The notes under the pieces are model-generated. The model saw only the letters and a list, made by a program, of their open reading frames with translations. It was not told the origin of the DNA and ran no database searches. This document shows, in pieces, positions 1 to 11,936 of a stretch of DNA of 64,000 bases. A program made the position numbers and the translations under genes. Origin of the DNA: Takakia lepidozioides (Eukaryota; Streptophyta; Takakiopsida; Takakiales; Takakiaceae); contig CM060732.1 of assembly GCA_030704615.1 (NCBI GenBank), positions 20,152,001 to 20,216,000 of the forward strand, written 5' to 3'. Position 1 is the stretch's first letter. Each line of letters starts with the position of its first letter.

Positions 1-182
1 TGCTACATGAATGTAGCCGTTTCAGTTTCCTACCCTGCCATGCAAACTATGAGCAGTCACTGCCAGGTGGGCCGATAGCCACTGGACACGACGAAGTCCA
101 TCCCCTCTTCGATGTAAATGCGGCGCCGAATTTCCATCCGGGGGATGGACTTCAGTGGCAGATCTCAAACTATAACTTGTTG

Positions 183-947
183 ATGAGAAAGATGTATGGG
201 TTCATCCACCGCTGGCGTGATGAACACGTTCCACCTCCGTCGGTGGGTACGTGTGACCCAGATGCTCCATTATTGGAGGCCGAACTGCTCTTCCGCTTCG
301 CATCATTTCCAAAATCTAAGGGCTTCGTAGCTGTCCGCAAGGTCATCGGCATCCAAGTCGTCCTCAGGTCCTCCTTTGCAAGGATGCCGTGCTTCTGGAA
401 CCGGGACGACTGCCCATTTGGAGGCATCGATTATGCAATGTATTCGGCCACATCGGGAGACATTGTTATCTGGTACACAGATTACACAGAAGATACTGGT
501 TCGATTGTGGAAACATTGGTGGCTTTTGAGTATATCGTAGGCCACTACGCCTTCGAGCGGGGTGACGATCTTGGTCTGAGGAGTCCGTGGCTCCTGCGCA
601 TCCTCGATTCCGATTTTCCCAGCTACGACGGTCACCCATGCAGAAGAAGGCGCACTGCTATGCTGTTGCGGTGGAACTGCTGCCACTGGACGTGGGTGGA
701 CTCCATCGGAGAGACCTATTCTCCTGAAGGAATGCGCTCCTCTTCTCCATTGTATGGGGACATTTGCATTGGTGTGGACGACGAAAACGTGAAGATTTCC
801 ATATTCGATGGTGGTATGATTGAAGGGCAGGACATTGTGGTGAACATCACTAGGGGCGGTACAACGGCTGCAATCGACTTTACATGGAGGAGCCCCATGA
901 CTCATGAGCTAGTTCTGAGAGCAGTCGAAGTCCCATTGACAACGTGA
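183..947 (+). CDS. Unrecognised 254-codon protein in the left arm
   Basis: This is a clean open frame from ATG at 183 to TGA at 947. The frame is also open upstream of the ATG, so it could be the last exon of a longer gene that starts outside the window. The product is rich in Trp, Asp and Cys, with no signal peptide, membrane span or motif I recognise. Notable stretches are RWRDEHVPPPSVG near the start and a Cys/Trp-rich centre (RWNCCHWTWVD). An AATAAA lies about 80 bases after the stop. The same gene is intact in the right arm (62519-63283) with about 10 amino-acid differences and no stops. Every other element gene in the window is broken, which suggests that this one is young or under selection. 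Its function is unknown. Confidence 0.6.
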   Translation: MRKMYGFIHRWRDEHVPPPSVGTCDPDAPLLEAELLFRFASFPKSKGFVAVRKVIGIQVVLRSSFARMPCFWNRDDCPFGGIDYAMYSATSGDIVIWYTDYTEDTGSIVETLVAFEYIVGHYAFERGDDLGLRSPWLLRILDSDFPSYDGHPCRRRRTAMLLRWNCCHWTWVDSIGETYSPEGMRSSSPLYGDICIGVDDENVKISIFDGGMIEGQDIVVNITRGGTTAAIDFTWRSPMTHELVLRAVEVPLTT

Positions 948-1358
948 CTTGTATTCAGTAGGCACAGGGCTCAAGATTTGATGGCACAATCAGCACAGTA
1001 GACGTGCTTCAAATGCAATTCATGTGGATCAATAAAAACCTCATTGTGCCCTCTTTTTATTCTATTCTGTGTCCATCGTTCCCAGAATGCGTCATTGCTC
1101 ATTTCGTTTGGGATTGGGAGTGTGGGTGGATTTTGCAAATGGCTGGTAGGCTGAAATGGGCCCCCATTGTACAGAGCAGTACCACCCTACCATTCGCGAA
1201 ACATTGCCTTTCAATATATAATTCTAAATAACATTGCCGAACCTCCTTCATCGGGAGGTCCTTCTCCCCCTATGACCGTGGCACCCTAAACCCTATTCCC
1301 GCGGACTCTCATTTCCGGAAAATAGTGCTGCTCATGTTTTTTTCCACACTTACGACTC

Positions 1359-1402
1359 TGCTCATGGCTCATGCCGCTCATGGCTCATGGCTCATGAAAT
1401 AG
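1359..1402 (+). repeat. (GCTCATG)n-AAATAG terminal signature
   Basis: Imperfect tandem copies of GCTCATG end in GAAATAG at 1402. The same arrangement occurs at 37383-37419, 49269-49321 and, inverted, 62064-62107. In each case it lies at an edge where element sequence meets unrelated DNA, so I read it as the outer end of a transposon family. Here the sequence to the right is methyltransferase copy 1. Confidence 0.65.
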
Positions 1403-3059
1403 CAGCTCCCCGCTCATACGGGGGATTGATGAAACACCCTTGGTCAGAAATCTCGAAGCTGCGGACGGAGGATGGTGTCTTTGAGGTGCGAATCCTCCGC
1501 AAGCAGATTGCCTCGAACATCCTCGTCTGCAAAAGACAGGAGGTCAGGGTGCGAAACATAAACAACAACGGAATTTTGTAGATTGGCACTTTAAAACATA
1601 GGCATGCAACAAACTGATCAGTGAAGTCTTTTTGATGATCGGTGCCGACCATCACAGATTATTGTAGAGTTACGTTGTAGAATACATTGAAATAAAGCAA
1701 CAAAGCACACCTAAGAGGGAGGCGTCATACCAGCTGACCAGGACAAACCCCTTTCACAAGGTAGAGGATGTTCACACAATTCCATGTGCGCAGAATTTCG
1801 AACCAAGAGGACTTCAGGTACGATGCCAATGCCCGACAACTATCCTTGTCACATGACTGAAAGAGTAGAAGTGTCCCTGCATCAGAAAGGAAATAGTTGC
1901 AGAACCCGAATACCCAACTCCAGTAGTTGTCATCGAATTTGTTCCAGCTTGGCGTCTTGCCCTTCGGAAGAACTTCTGGCATAGCCTGACCGTCTGGGAT
2001 GTCAAGAATGACCATGTCTGCAGCAAACATTTTCTGCACACCGCACACGAAGGAGGGACCAGTGCTCACCTGCGACAGACATGTTCAATTTGAGAACGAA
2101 GAGAAGAATGATTGCAAAGCAACAAATACCAATACTGCCAATGTCACCTACGAATGCAAAGGAAAGAAAGTTAAATTCCCACCAGATTGAGGAATAAGAT
2201 CATGTTATCTCAAGTAGGCGATGGCACCCCAGTGTATCCTTTCTTCTGACTCTCCAACATCGCCAGCCATCCCTCATTGACAATCTTAATCTCTCCTGCA
2301 GAATCAGCACGGGATGGGTGTGGCCTGGCATCGAACACGCACTGAATTGTGTGGGTATACCTTCCGGTGGTGAAGTCTTCTCACTCTCCTGCTCTTTCTC
2401 CTTCTCCTTTTCTTTCTCCTTCCCCTTCTCCTTTTCCTTTTCCTTCTCCTTCTCCTTCGACTTGTCTTTGTCCTTTGTCTTTGCAGGTGACTTGGTTGTG
2501 CCATCTGGAGCCTTGTCTTTGGGTTTGCGCCCACCATTCTTGCCCTTCTGGGCTATTTCCTGAGCGTCGGGCTCCTTGGCAGCCAGTGCTGCTATGTTTC
2601 TTTGGTACTCCTCATCGTTCAGAGGTGCCAGCATCTCAGCATGATTGTTCAAATATTTCATTTGCTGCTCCTGAAAAGTCGTGTGCTCAGGAGGGCAGTC
2701 CAGGTACCAACCACAGTCCTTGAAGTGTGCAGGACTCCAGTCCTTCAATATCCCTGCAGTATACATGGTTGGATCGTTTCCCGGGTCTGACCACATGTCA
2801 AGATAATCTGGGACAATACACACCTGACTCCAAAATGTAGCCTTGTGAAGCCAGTTGTCAAACACAATATCACTGATTCCCTCTACCAGGCTGTATAGTG
2901 CTCTTAGGGAATTGATTCAAGTCCTTCACTGTCTGATCTGAGTTCCAAATCTCCAGCCACTGAGGTGATTTCCATCCATCGGCACATATTTTGTGTACCT
3001 GCGAACCACGAGACAAACTGGAAATCAATCTCTATATGCAGAAGCCCATTGTTCTCAAA

Positions 3060-3320
3060 GTGAATGTCGACACCGACATTCAGAAATTCGTGAGAGAAAC
3101 ACTGCATATAACTATTGGGCACCCTAGAAAACGTACAAGAAATCTCTCGGAATAGAAGCTCACAATAGCTTTGGATCCGATGGTCGTCAACGACATTCAC
3201 ATAATTCCATTCAAGAACACTGCCAACACACCCTAAGTTCCCTAATCCATGTGAATAAAATCTCTGTCCATAAGAGCTCACAGTCATGGAAGTGAATGTC
3301 GGCACCGACATTCACTTCCT
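3060..3320. repeat. GTGAATGTCGG-type palindromes in copy 1 (inner group)
   Basis: Near-perfect palindromes occur at about 3060-3082 and 3290-3322. The second has 15-bp arms reading GGAAGTGAATGTCGG around a CA centre. A related imperfect copy lies at about 1634-1655. All are between exons of copy 1. The core is GGYRCC. Confidence 0.75.
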
Positions 3321-5036
3321 ATCAGTGAAGAGCCCTTCTAACAACGACTAAGGATTTCTCACAAGATGCAACATAGTTTCTAGTTGGAAATGCACCTGTA
3401 CACAACTCGCATCATGGCCCACTCCCCCCCCCAACCTGACTGTCAAAGTCGTTGGACCGCGAAATGTTACCATCCTTCGAAAACTCCCGGAAAAAACAGT
3501 ATCGCCAAGTGAGACCTCTCCACTTCCTGATGTATGCTTCCAATGTCATTTGAGGCGGGGAAATAATAGAAATATTCAAGTCCTTCAAATTTTGCTCGAG
3601 GACAAGGATGGCGCGCTTCTCCAGCTGCAAAAGGTACATTTGTCAATTTTGCAAATAAGGTAGTCATTACATTCATGAAGTCAACAAAGATGAAACTTCA
3701 ATTTTGGTTTGGGGGTCAACCATGGAGATGGCCAGCCGGTGCAATTTCTCCTGCTGCATCTCCGGGTGCACGTGCTTGTCATAGTGAGATTTGATTTGCA
3801 GAAGGAACTCCTCTCCAAGGCCAGGATCTACTATTCTAAGCTGCTTAGAGAAGGCGGACATCAGTTTGGTTCTCCGAATTTCATACTCCTTCTTTATTGC
3901 TGCCTCCACACCCTTTGATGTCCTAAGTTCCTCTGTTGTAGTGCGGTAGTATTCGGATTTCCCCTTCTCAGCTGCCTCTGCCAGTTCTTGTTGCATTGAT
4001 CAAAGTAGGGATGAGTTAAAACAAATTACAAACATGTATTCAAAAAGACAAGTGAGTACAGGTTCGGCCTTACCGCATACATGTATTCCATAAACGCCTC
4101 ACGAGTCAAAGAATACCAAGTGCCTGCAGCTCTTCCTGTTTCGCACTTCTTGATTATATCGGGGTGGAGTACTGTGCGAAAATCATCCAGCTTCATTAGA
4201 CCAATCCTCTGAATTCGGAAAAGTGTGTGGACCAAGCTTGTTGTTACATGCGATTACTCTGTCGATCTGCAAAAAGAGTGGAAACAATGCATTGATAAAC
4301 ATCGTTTTTGGTGGGATGAACAAGACATTGAAGAGGCAATGGAGTCTCTAGGATGACTTACTTGTTCACGTCGTGCATAGATGTAAGAAGCCTAGCGATG
4401 TCGTTTCCAGGATCCAGAACCATTGCCTCTACAACAACATGCTTGTCTTTGTCTTTTGAATGATGTTTTTGAATGTATCCCATCCATGCCAGCAATCGGT
4501 GGTTGCCGTCCCAGACGTAGAACATGTGGTTGCAGAATTGCTGGGTGTTTCTTCCCATCATGAGGCCCAGCTCGAACTCCTCATTAACATCTTTCAAGCA
4601 CTCATCCCAGGTATCGGTGATCTCAGGAGACACTAATGTGCTTTTCCCATTTGTATCCGTCAGTGACACATAAAAAACTTGTGCACCAAGTCTGTATCCA
4701 TGCACAAAATTAGTTTCCAATTTTGTAATGTCATGGGAAAGTGGAGGACGCACAACAGGCATAGATATCATCCGGCATAGTGGAATGTCAAGACGCCCTC
4801 CAGAGACGAGCATGTCCCTAATAACCTCCTGAGAGTTTACCTTCTGGAATGACATGAGCTCTTTCACCTTGTCTAGGTAGTACACTTCAGGTTCATCTGT
4901 TTCATCGCTATTCTTCGAGCTCTTGGCAGACTCGTCCCCATCTCCAGAACCTTTTGCCTCTGTTCCTATCTGCTTGGACTTCACAGTTTTCTGCACAATG
5001 CCATGCCAATCAGACACAGAGTTATGTGCAAATAGT

Positions 5037-5990
5037 GAATGTCAGTACCGACCATCAGTCTGTCTTGTCTCAAATCACAGTGAATGGCGGCACCGACATT
5101 CACAACCATCTACACTAACAAAGCTGATATAGACAAATTCAAACCAAAACACTATGACTGCATAGTGATGGTCGGTACCGACAATCACTATGTTTCTGGG
5201 CAAGCAGGTATAGAAAGGTTATGAGCATTAGCGAACGGCGTTAACGACAATGAAAAAACATTACATTTGAAAGACCTACAAGATCGGTTTGGTGCAAAGA
5301 GATATATGTCGTACTGATTGGCGGCACCGACACTCACTTTAGTTTGTAACAGAAAGTGAGTGCAAATAAGTCTATGTTTTCAAAGGAGTGCGATTGACGT
5401 CAATCATAGAGAGTCCATTGTGATGATCGTTAAAGATCACTATTTCTTGTCTGTTTGGAATGTACTTTGCAATCGTTTTTAGACATGAAGCTACAGTATG
5501 GTCTCAAGAAAAGTGATTGGCGGTACCACCATTCCTCTTCCCTAGTCTGTTCAACCTGAAATAGAGAAAATGCAATGCAAGACAATATGACTGAATATGC
5601 CAACCATCACTCTCTCTCCACGCATACAGGTACAGGAAGCTCACGAGGAGAATCGAATGGCGTTAACGACACTACACTACAATGGAAAACATTGCGTTTG
5701 GTGTAAGTCAATACTAGATCATAGTTATTGGCGGCACCGACACTCACTTTCTGTTGTATCATAATGACAGTTTTGAAATGAAAGTGAATGACGTTGCCGA
5801 CAATCACAGGTTTCTGCTACAGAAAGAAAGAGAAAGAGTGTTGGAAAGACAATCAGACTGACTCTATGATCTAAAGAACAGTGAATGGCGGTATCGCAAG
5901 TCAAAAACAACAGGTATGGAAAACCAGAAACAAAGGAATACAAAGCAAATCAACATGACTTCATAGTGATGGTCGGTACCGACCATCACT
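5037..5990. repeat. GTCGGTACCGAC palindrome cluster in intron 1 of copy 1
   Basis: About ten perfect to degenerate copies of a palindrome with core GTCGGTACCGAC and outer arms AGTGAT or GTGAAT fill the intron between exon 1 and the ParB-like exon. The copy at 5965-5990 is a perfect 26-bp palindrome with half-site AGTGATGGTCGGT. Others are near 5037, 5084, 5164, 5312, 5514, 5725, 5781 and 5880. Centres are TA, CA or TG, that is GGYRCC. The spacing is irregular, about 60-200 bp. Confidence 0.8.
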
Positions 5991-6530
5991 TTCTAGGACA
6001 TTTCACTCACTCACTTTGTAGATCTGTAAACAGAAAATGGAAGGGTGGAGAACACTTACTGGCGCCTTCTTCGGTTTTGAGTTTGGATCCCTTTCTGCAG
6101 CTTTCATCTTCCCCTTCACATCTGTCGGAATTCCTGTCTGCTCTAGGGTTTGTAGACCTTCTCCCGGTTTTGCGTTCCCTGGACTTCCACCTCCTTCAAT
6201 TTCCTTGCGAATCATCTCTGCTTCCACAGTCTAGTTTCCAACCCTCACTGTTCCCTCTGGTTGTGTGACAGCTGCAGCCTCATTCTCGGTCTGCTCTTGT
6301 GTTGCAGTCTCCGCGTTCACCTGCTGCCGTAGCCCTGTGTTCTCCATCAAACGACGCCTCGTCATTTGCTCTCTTACTTTGAGTCTCTCTGTAAGGGAAG
6401 TAAAATAAAGTGACTTCCTTCTCTTTCGTATCGTAGAAGGAACCCTCTCCAGCTTGACTACCTCTCTCCGTCTAAGTGCGGAAACAAGAAAGACAAAGCG
6501 ACTCTTGATTTCTTGCGGAGTTGCGTGCAT

Positions 6531-7351
6531 TGAGGATTGTCTCTAGAAGCATCGGATTCCCTCTCACGTGACTGTTACACAAATGTCATTCCCTTATTAG
6601 TGCACCTGCCAGCCATTAGTGGACAGCTGTTCATCTGCAATGTAGTTATCGATGTCTGACGTGTGTCGCCCAAAATGAACGGCGTGTCGTTTATTTGAAG
6701 GGTTTCAATAATTGAATATAACAGTGACAAATATTATAAATGAATGTAACATTGCAAATAAAACATTAGTTGGTCTGACTGCTCAAACTTAGACAATGCC
6801 TATGCCATCAGAACCATGGCAGCATGGAATAAAAAATATGGGGCCATGTGGCGCACAATCTCAGACAAATATATGTAAGTGAACGAGTGTTTGATGACAA
6901 ATTTCTGGATATCATACACATTCATCCTTGTAAGCCCACCCCACGTTCGTTTCAAAGTTTGGACTTTCCAGGTGCGCATGATCAATGATACTGTTATAAA
7001 GATGCATTTACTTCATCTGCTATCCCACCCTCAGATCCTATGACACACTTCTGAGAAGTCGGCTGGTTATTATGTTAATTGATGACGTTCTGAATAAAGG
7101 TTTAACAGCTACCAAAATTGCTCCTAGGGATACTCTGTCTACAGGGCCCACAAAAAAAGTAATTAAAATGGACGGCTGCATGTCTGGAAGAGCTTGCCAG
7201 AGGCAAGGAATAACAGAATGTGCAAAATCATCGTGTGTACTTTCTCCGCGATATTCTCTGCTGATTCTTCAACAATGTTTTGGAGACCTCAGTCAACAGA
7301 TTTCATTGAAGAGTTGCGATAGCAAGGGATCTTCATACGAGAGGAGGCAAG
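6531..7351. promoter_or_regulatory. Divergent intergenic region of element 1
   Basis: This 0.8-kb stretch separates copy 1 (minus) from MULE-1 (plus), so it should hold both promoters. It is AT-rich. I see no palindromes of the kind found in the introns, no convincing TATA box and no coding frame. Confidence 0.4.
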
Positions 7352-10300
7352 ATGGCTTCCTCTGAAGCGGAGTTCTTATCTGACGAGAAACCAATGCCGT
7401 TCTCCAAGGAAGCCCTTGACAATGGATTTGCAATTGTTCTGGAATATGTCTTGGCTACCCGGTTTGAGCTTCAGAATGGCTCCATCTTCTTGGAGAAAGA
7501 GGTGTACGATTTGGACGGGAAGTTGTTGAAATACTCTTTCCAAAATCGTGATGAGACGGATCATGTCAGCCAGTGGAGAGTGCGCCCTGGTAGATACAGA
7601 GTACTTGGAGAGCCTCGGCGAAAGTCCCTTGGATCATATGTGACGCCCGGGACTGCTGCTTCAGTCGTTGAAGACAAAAGGGAGGTGTTGGTGAAAAAAG
7701 AACAGACGTCCTCCACTCCAATCGTTGAGCTTTCAGATTCATCCGATGATGACATAAGTGAAATTCCACCTCCAGTCCTTTAAACTGTAGTTGTGGAAGC
7801 GGATGAAGTAGAGATTTGAAGTGTCATTCCAAAACTACGGGCGATGGGAGGAATGGCAGGTTTCAAAAGTGAGTTGCGGGGAATTGATTGGGAATCTTTG
7901 AAGCAGGTGCCTGTGAAGTTCCTGCCAGAGACTTTTGATGGGGATATCCTATTCGAGCTGCCTCATCCTCCGCGAATTGGAGGTATAACAAGCATGATGC
8001 ACGGAATGGACAAGAAACACGACGGGCACCCATGGTGCAGAACAAAAACATCCAATATTCAAAATGATGACAAGCTTGTTTTCAGGAGAACAGTTTGCAA
8101 TGGACACCTTAGGTGTGATAATTTGAATTGCAGACACTTTCTTCAGTCTGGGGTTCATAATCAAAGCGAGTGGGAGGGTCTCGCGGAAAATCCATTTAAG
8201 CCTGGGACTGCTCCTCCACCGGCAACCACTTTTGTTTGCAAATTCTGCAAACTTGTACTATCCTGCCTGGCGCTGTGTGGAGCAAGAATGTACTATGTTG
8301 TCCACCGTTTGAAAACCATGACAAGAGTTTGTGTGCATTTTGGTTTCCATAACCATCTTGTCTCGAAGGGGGATTACAGGGAGAGTGTTGAGACAGTATC
8401 GAGGTTGATTAAACAGGAGTACGAGAGAAACCCATCCGCAACAACATCTGCAATTGCTCTTGGCGCAAGCAAGTCCTTCTTGGAAAGCCATATTTTGAGT
8501 GAAGGGGATTCTGTGGGGACTAAACTTGACGGTCCGGCATTGGACATTGTCATGGACCATTTCTCCACTTTGAGTTCACCTAACATTCGGCGTCAGATCA
8601 ATGCATTGAGAATGGGCTCTGGGATCAGAGGCTACATAGACAACATTTTGGAATTGAAACAACTGAGCAAGTACGACTACATCCAAGACAATGTTTTTCC
8701 AGGTCAAGGTGCCATCAAAGTATTTCTTTTCAAAATGTTGACTGTTGGGGAGGGCAGTGGGGTTAGCCTCGTGAAGCGGATGCAGAAGACTGGGGACCTG
8801 CAGAATTGTTTTATTATGTTTGATCATGTGAAACGAGTGAAAGATTGGACGACAATGGCTTGTCATGTCTACGATCCAGTGTACCAACGAGTTATGACAA
8901 ATTACAGTTTGTGACGTGCAATCCGAGGATACGGAATCCCAAAAGCTCATGTGGAATTCCCCGATACGTGTTATGGGCTGCCATGGGGTGCCATCTCCAA
9001 ATTTCGCTGGTTTCATGGCAGATAGTGCTCAGGCGAATTTCAATGCTGTTCGAATTGTCTTCGGATCATGCGACCCAAAAGTACCAATGCCGGGAAGAGA
9101 TCGTACATGTCTATTCCATTGGACACAATCTTTGGAGAAACATACAAAGTCGGACATCAAACCAGAGATGCAGACACAACACCGTAAATTGTGCAAAGAG
9201 TACAAATATGCTAGAACAATGAAGGAGGCGGACACTTTGTTCTAGACAATTCGTGCCTGGTGGTTCTCTTCTGGAGCTGCAACGCTTGAGAGTATGAGAG
9301 CATTGGAAGATTGGCTGGCGTTTTGGCACTTCCGGTACAGACAGTGGGGAGCAGCAATGACAATGGTGCGAGGCTTCTATTGCTTGCTTTATTCATACAT
9401 TTACTTTCCAAATTTTGCTCTCCTTGCTTTCTTTATGTTGTTCCCTGTGCACTGTTCTGAAGTGTGGTTCTCCACCTTGCAGAACATGTCCATTGAGGAA
9501 ATGGCAGACATGCCATCTTGCAAATTGGCAGAGACTGTGCACAACGCATGGTTGCAACAGTCTGGGAAACGAGGTCGGGATTTGTATGTGGCAACAACAG
9601 ATGATCTGATACGTGCCTTGCAACAACAAACCATATACCGTGATTTCTTGCGAGGTGGGGTTGGTGGCAAGGGTCCGGACAAACTAAAGTTGATGTTGCG
9701 TGCTGCAAGCAGATATGGGGATCCAAGCAAGATAGCACGGGTGGCATGAGCATGTATGCCCATGGAACACCACTTGTTTCTAGAGTTCCACATCTTGAAG
9801 GGGATGAGAGATTCGACTCTTGTAAGAGGAAATTGAGCACCCCACCTGGTTCGGATTCCGATTCGCACGGGGCAAACCGTGATAACTTCTCGAAGCCTCA
9901 TGTTCCCCTGCATGAAAGATCCATGTCCGGAACCTCCATTCTGGAGGAACCTCCAACACGACGGCAGGCTCTAGCATCAAACAGTGCCACTGAAATGGTG
10001 CAGGAGAGAAACAACCCCCTTGATGTGCTGGAGTCCGCATGCCCCGACCACGTTTGGCACATAGAACGTACAAGTGCAGGGTCTCGTGTGAAATGTACAG
10101 CGATCAGGGCAACTAATTTCAAAAAGTGCACTTCATCTATATCCAGAGGCGGTGCCCGGACTCCTGCTCCGACTTTCACGGGTTTGATACGTCCATACGG
10201 CCAACCAGAAGCCAAGAACCACAAGTTCTGGTTCTGTGCAGACGATTGTGGTAGATGTGTGCATGGAACTGTGCGTCCTTCCATGGTGATGAAGCCAGCT

Positions 10301-10869
10301 CCTCCAACCGTTTGGCCCGTCAAGGTGGGAACACATCTCACAAGTCAGGAGATTGCAATGCTGGAGGAGGCAGGTTTTCCCTTGCGAGACAACCCCAACT
10401 GCATGCATGTGCTTCTACTTTTGCGTCCTCTCGGGTCCCTCCTGCAAATCCTCACTTGTGGCCAACCAAACAAGATGGAAAGCTGGTTTGGCGTTTCCCT
10501 CCAATCGCTGAACACTTCGGCAAAGTGGAGTCCGCAAGAATGCTCCAAGCTCGTGTTGCAAGCACCACAGAAGTGCCCGATCCAGGATATGGTCGGGTGT
10601 ACACAATGATCACTTCGACATCTGATGTTCATGACAGGGCCTACGACATCACGGTTTCCAATTTCCCCAATTGCACATGTCCTAATTTTGTGAATATGCT
10701 ATCAACCAGTTTGGGCAAGAGAGGTAAATTCATACCCTGCAAACATTTGTATTTCATATTTTTGAAGAGGATGGTTTGCGATCCCAAACGTGACAACTTC
10801 GTTCACCAGGCCACTCTGAGTTTCAACGAGGTCGATACTCTACTACAGCGGGATACAACACATAGGTAG
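7352..10869 (+). pseudogene. MULE-1: MULE-type transposase with GCM/WRKY-like and SWIM zinc fingers (broken)
   Basis: The N-terminal segment (7352-7783) ends in an acidic stretch. The main frame from 7844 carries a zinc-binding region ending in HFGFHNH, like the C-x-H-x-H end of GCM1/WRKY fingers found in MULE transposases. The catalytic part has an Asp in IMFDHVKRV, a second in GFMADSAQANFNAVR, and then CLFHWTQSL, as in MULE DDE domains. An intron of about 120 bp (9366-9483) follows. The C-terminus has a SWIM finger: CTC near 10674 and PCKHLYF near 10736. Damage includes TAA at 7781, a 1-base insertion near 8895, TAG at 9243 (MULE-2 has CAG) and a frameshift near 10370. A DNA-cutting and -joining transposase is inferred from the family. 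It is paired head-to-head with methyltransferase copy 1. Confidence 0.85.
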
Positions 10870-11309
10870 CATCAACTATGCAATGTGGTATGTGGACGAC
10901 CATGCTATGAAATGTGCAATTTGGAACATTATCATGGAAATTCAATTCAAATCAATTCCTTTGCAACATCATCGGCGGTGCAATGATATGGCGTCCCTCC
11001 ATTTTGCTTCCAACTATACTGAGTGAGCTCTGAGTGACAACTTTTAAAAGCACATGCATCATTGCACCTTTCGAAGTCTACATGTTTTCCTGTCGCTATG
11101 CATTGCAATCATCTTTTGAAACAGGCAGCACGGTTACCTTCATATGCCTGCCCTGTTTGGGTGCGACCCCTATTATTACCACTTGTTGGCCCTTGTGCTT
11201 GGCGAGGCTGCTAACGCTGTTGGTGGGCTTGCATTGCAGCAAATTGAGTGGCTACAGACTCACTAAGACTGCCTACTGTGTTGGCCAATCCTTGAAGAGT
11301 GAAGTCATC
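10870..11309. other. 3' flank of MULE-1
   Basis: The first 170 bases match the 3' flank of MULE-2 (to about 32493) with small indels, so they belong to the element. Homology ends near 11043. I find no (GCTCATG)n end here, so this side of element 1 appears truncated. Nothing is recognised from 11043 to 11309. Confidence 0.5.
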
Positions 11310-11727
11310 CCAACGACGCAATGGCGTGTGCCTTGCGCGTGAGCGCGCGAGCGTACGCTCACGCAGGAGTGACGTGTCGTGAGCGTGCACCCACGCTGAC
11401 GTGGCGTGAGCATCATGTCAGCAGGCTAATATGGCGACAAATGCTGGCGTGGCACTGCGCCGTCATCGGCCACGTCAACATGAACATGCGCCGCCTATAA
11501 CCGAGGATGGTCCTATGACCGTGGGATTAATGCAGGGAAACCTTGGCTGAATACAATCAAGACTACCATGAGGCCTACAATTGTAGCATCCAACATTGTG
11601 CAATTACAAATGTTTGTTTCACTTTTAAAATTACAAGGACGAGAAAATATCATCACAAAGTGTGCGCCATAGGGGCTACCACGGGAAGACCTTGCTCCCT
11701 CCCCAAATAACAATGAGAGTTAGGATC
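11310..11727 (-). repeat. Dispersed 420-bp repeat, inverted copy of 37425-37845
   Basis: This sequence matches the reverse complement of 37425-37845 along its length. It contains several CACGTCAGC/GCTCACGC motifs, a CATTGTGCAATTACAAATG stretch and CGAGCGTACGCTC, a 13-bp perfect inverted repeat with a central T. There is no coding potential. It may be a solo LTR or a non-autonomous element. Confidence 0.7.
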
Positions 11728-11936
11728 ATCATCTGTGGATCTTTTGAACACTGGACTAAGCATTGTCAAGACAGGGCAGGATTACCAGAGCTGATCAAGA
11801 ACAAGAAAGCTGCTAGCGGTTCTTCCCCTCCTTTAAACTAGAGAGACCTCTTGGGAAGGGAACAAGAGGTCAATCATCTACCAACCCTACTTGTCTTATA
11901 TCAGTTCAAGCTGTTTTATCTACTAACTTCAAGGCC

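Larger units (their letters stand above)
76..1406 (+). repeat. Left arm of a 1.33-kb inverted repeat
   Basis: This stretch is repeated in inverted orientation at 62060-63390 with only scattered substitutions; the encoded proteins differ at about 10 of 256 positions. It contains a GGCGCC palindrome half near 110-140, an open gene (183-947), a poly(A)-type AATAAA at 1030, and a (GCTCATG)n end at 1359-1402. Homology stops abruptly on both sides: bases 1-75 do not match the sequence beyond 63390. On the inner side the arm abuts methyltransferase copy 1. It is best read as the end of an element whose body lies to the left of the window. Confidence 0.9.
1406..6530 (-). pseudogene. ParB-like/methyltransferase gene, copy 1 (broken)
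   Basis: This is a spliced gene on the minus strand. Exon 1 (6530 to 6060) contains RKRRKSLYFTS, also found in copy 3, and an in-frame TAG near 6228. Exon 2 (about 4990 to 4362) is the ParB/sulfiredoxin-like domain with VWDGNHRLLAW. Exon 3 (4266 to 4074) has an in-frame TAA near its start. Next are an exon at 3996-3680 and a YIRKWRG-type exon at 3624-3412. An exon at 2959-2830 (NWLHKATFWSQ) and a Lys/Glu-repeat linker (to about 2300) follow; both contain frameshifts. The methyltransferase motif-IV exon is at 2069-1725 (VILDIPDG, then NYWSWVFGF) and the start of the last domain is at about 1525-1406. The gene is cut at 1406 by the end of the left arm, so the SAM-binding motif I is missing. The WLHKATFWSQ and YIRKWRG exons are in the opposite order from copies 2 and 3. 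The gene is divergent from MULE-1. Confidence 0.75.

Noticed and set aside
303-905. Long minus-strand frame opposite the 254-codon gene (and its plus-strand mirror at 62561-62929)
   Set aside because: It is a shadow of the plus-strand gene, which has better composition and is intact in both copies. The mirror frame in the right arm is interrupted.
2304-2563. Arg-rich and Ser/Phe-rich frames near 2.4 kb
   Set aside because: They are other readings of the Lys/Glu repeat in the linker of methyltransferase copy 1.
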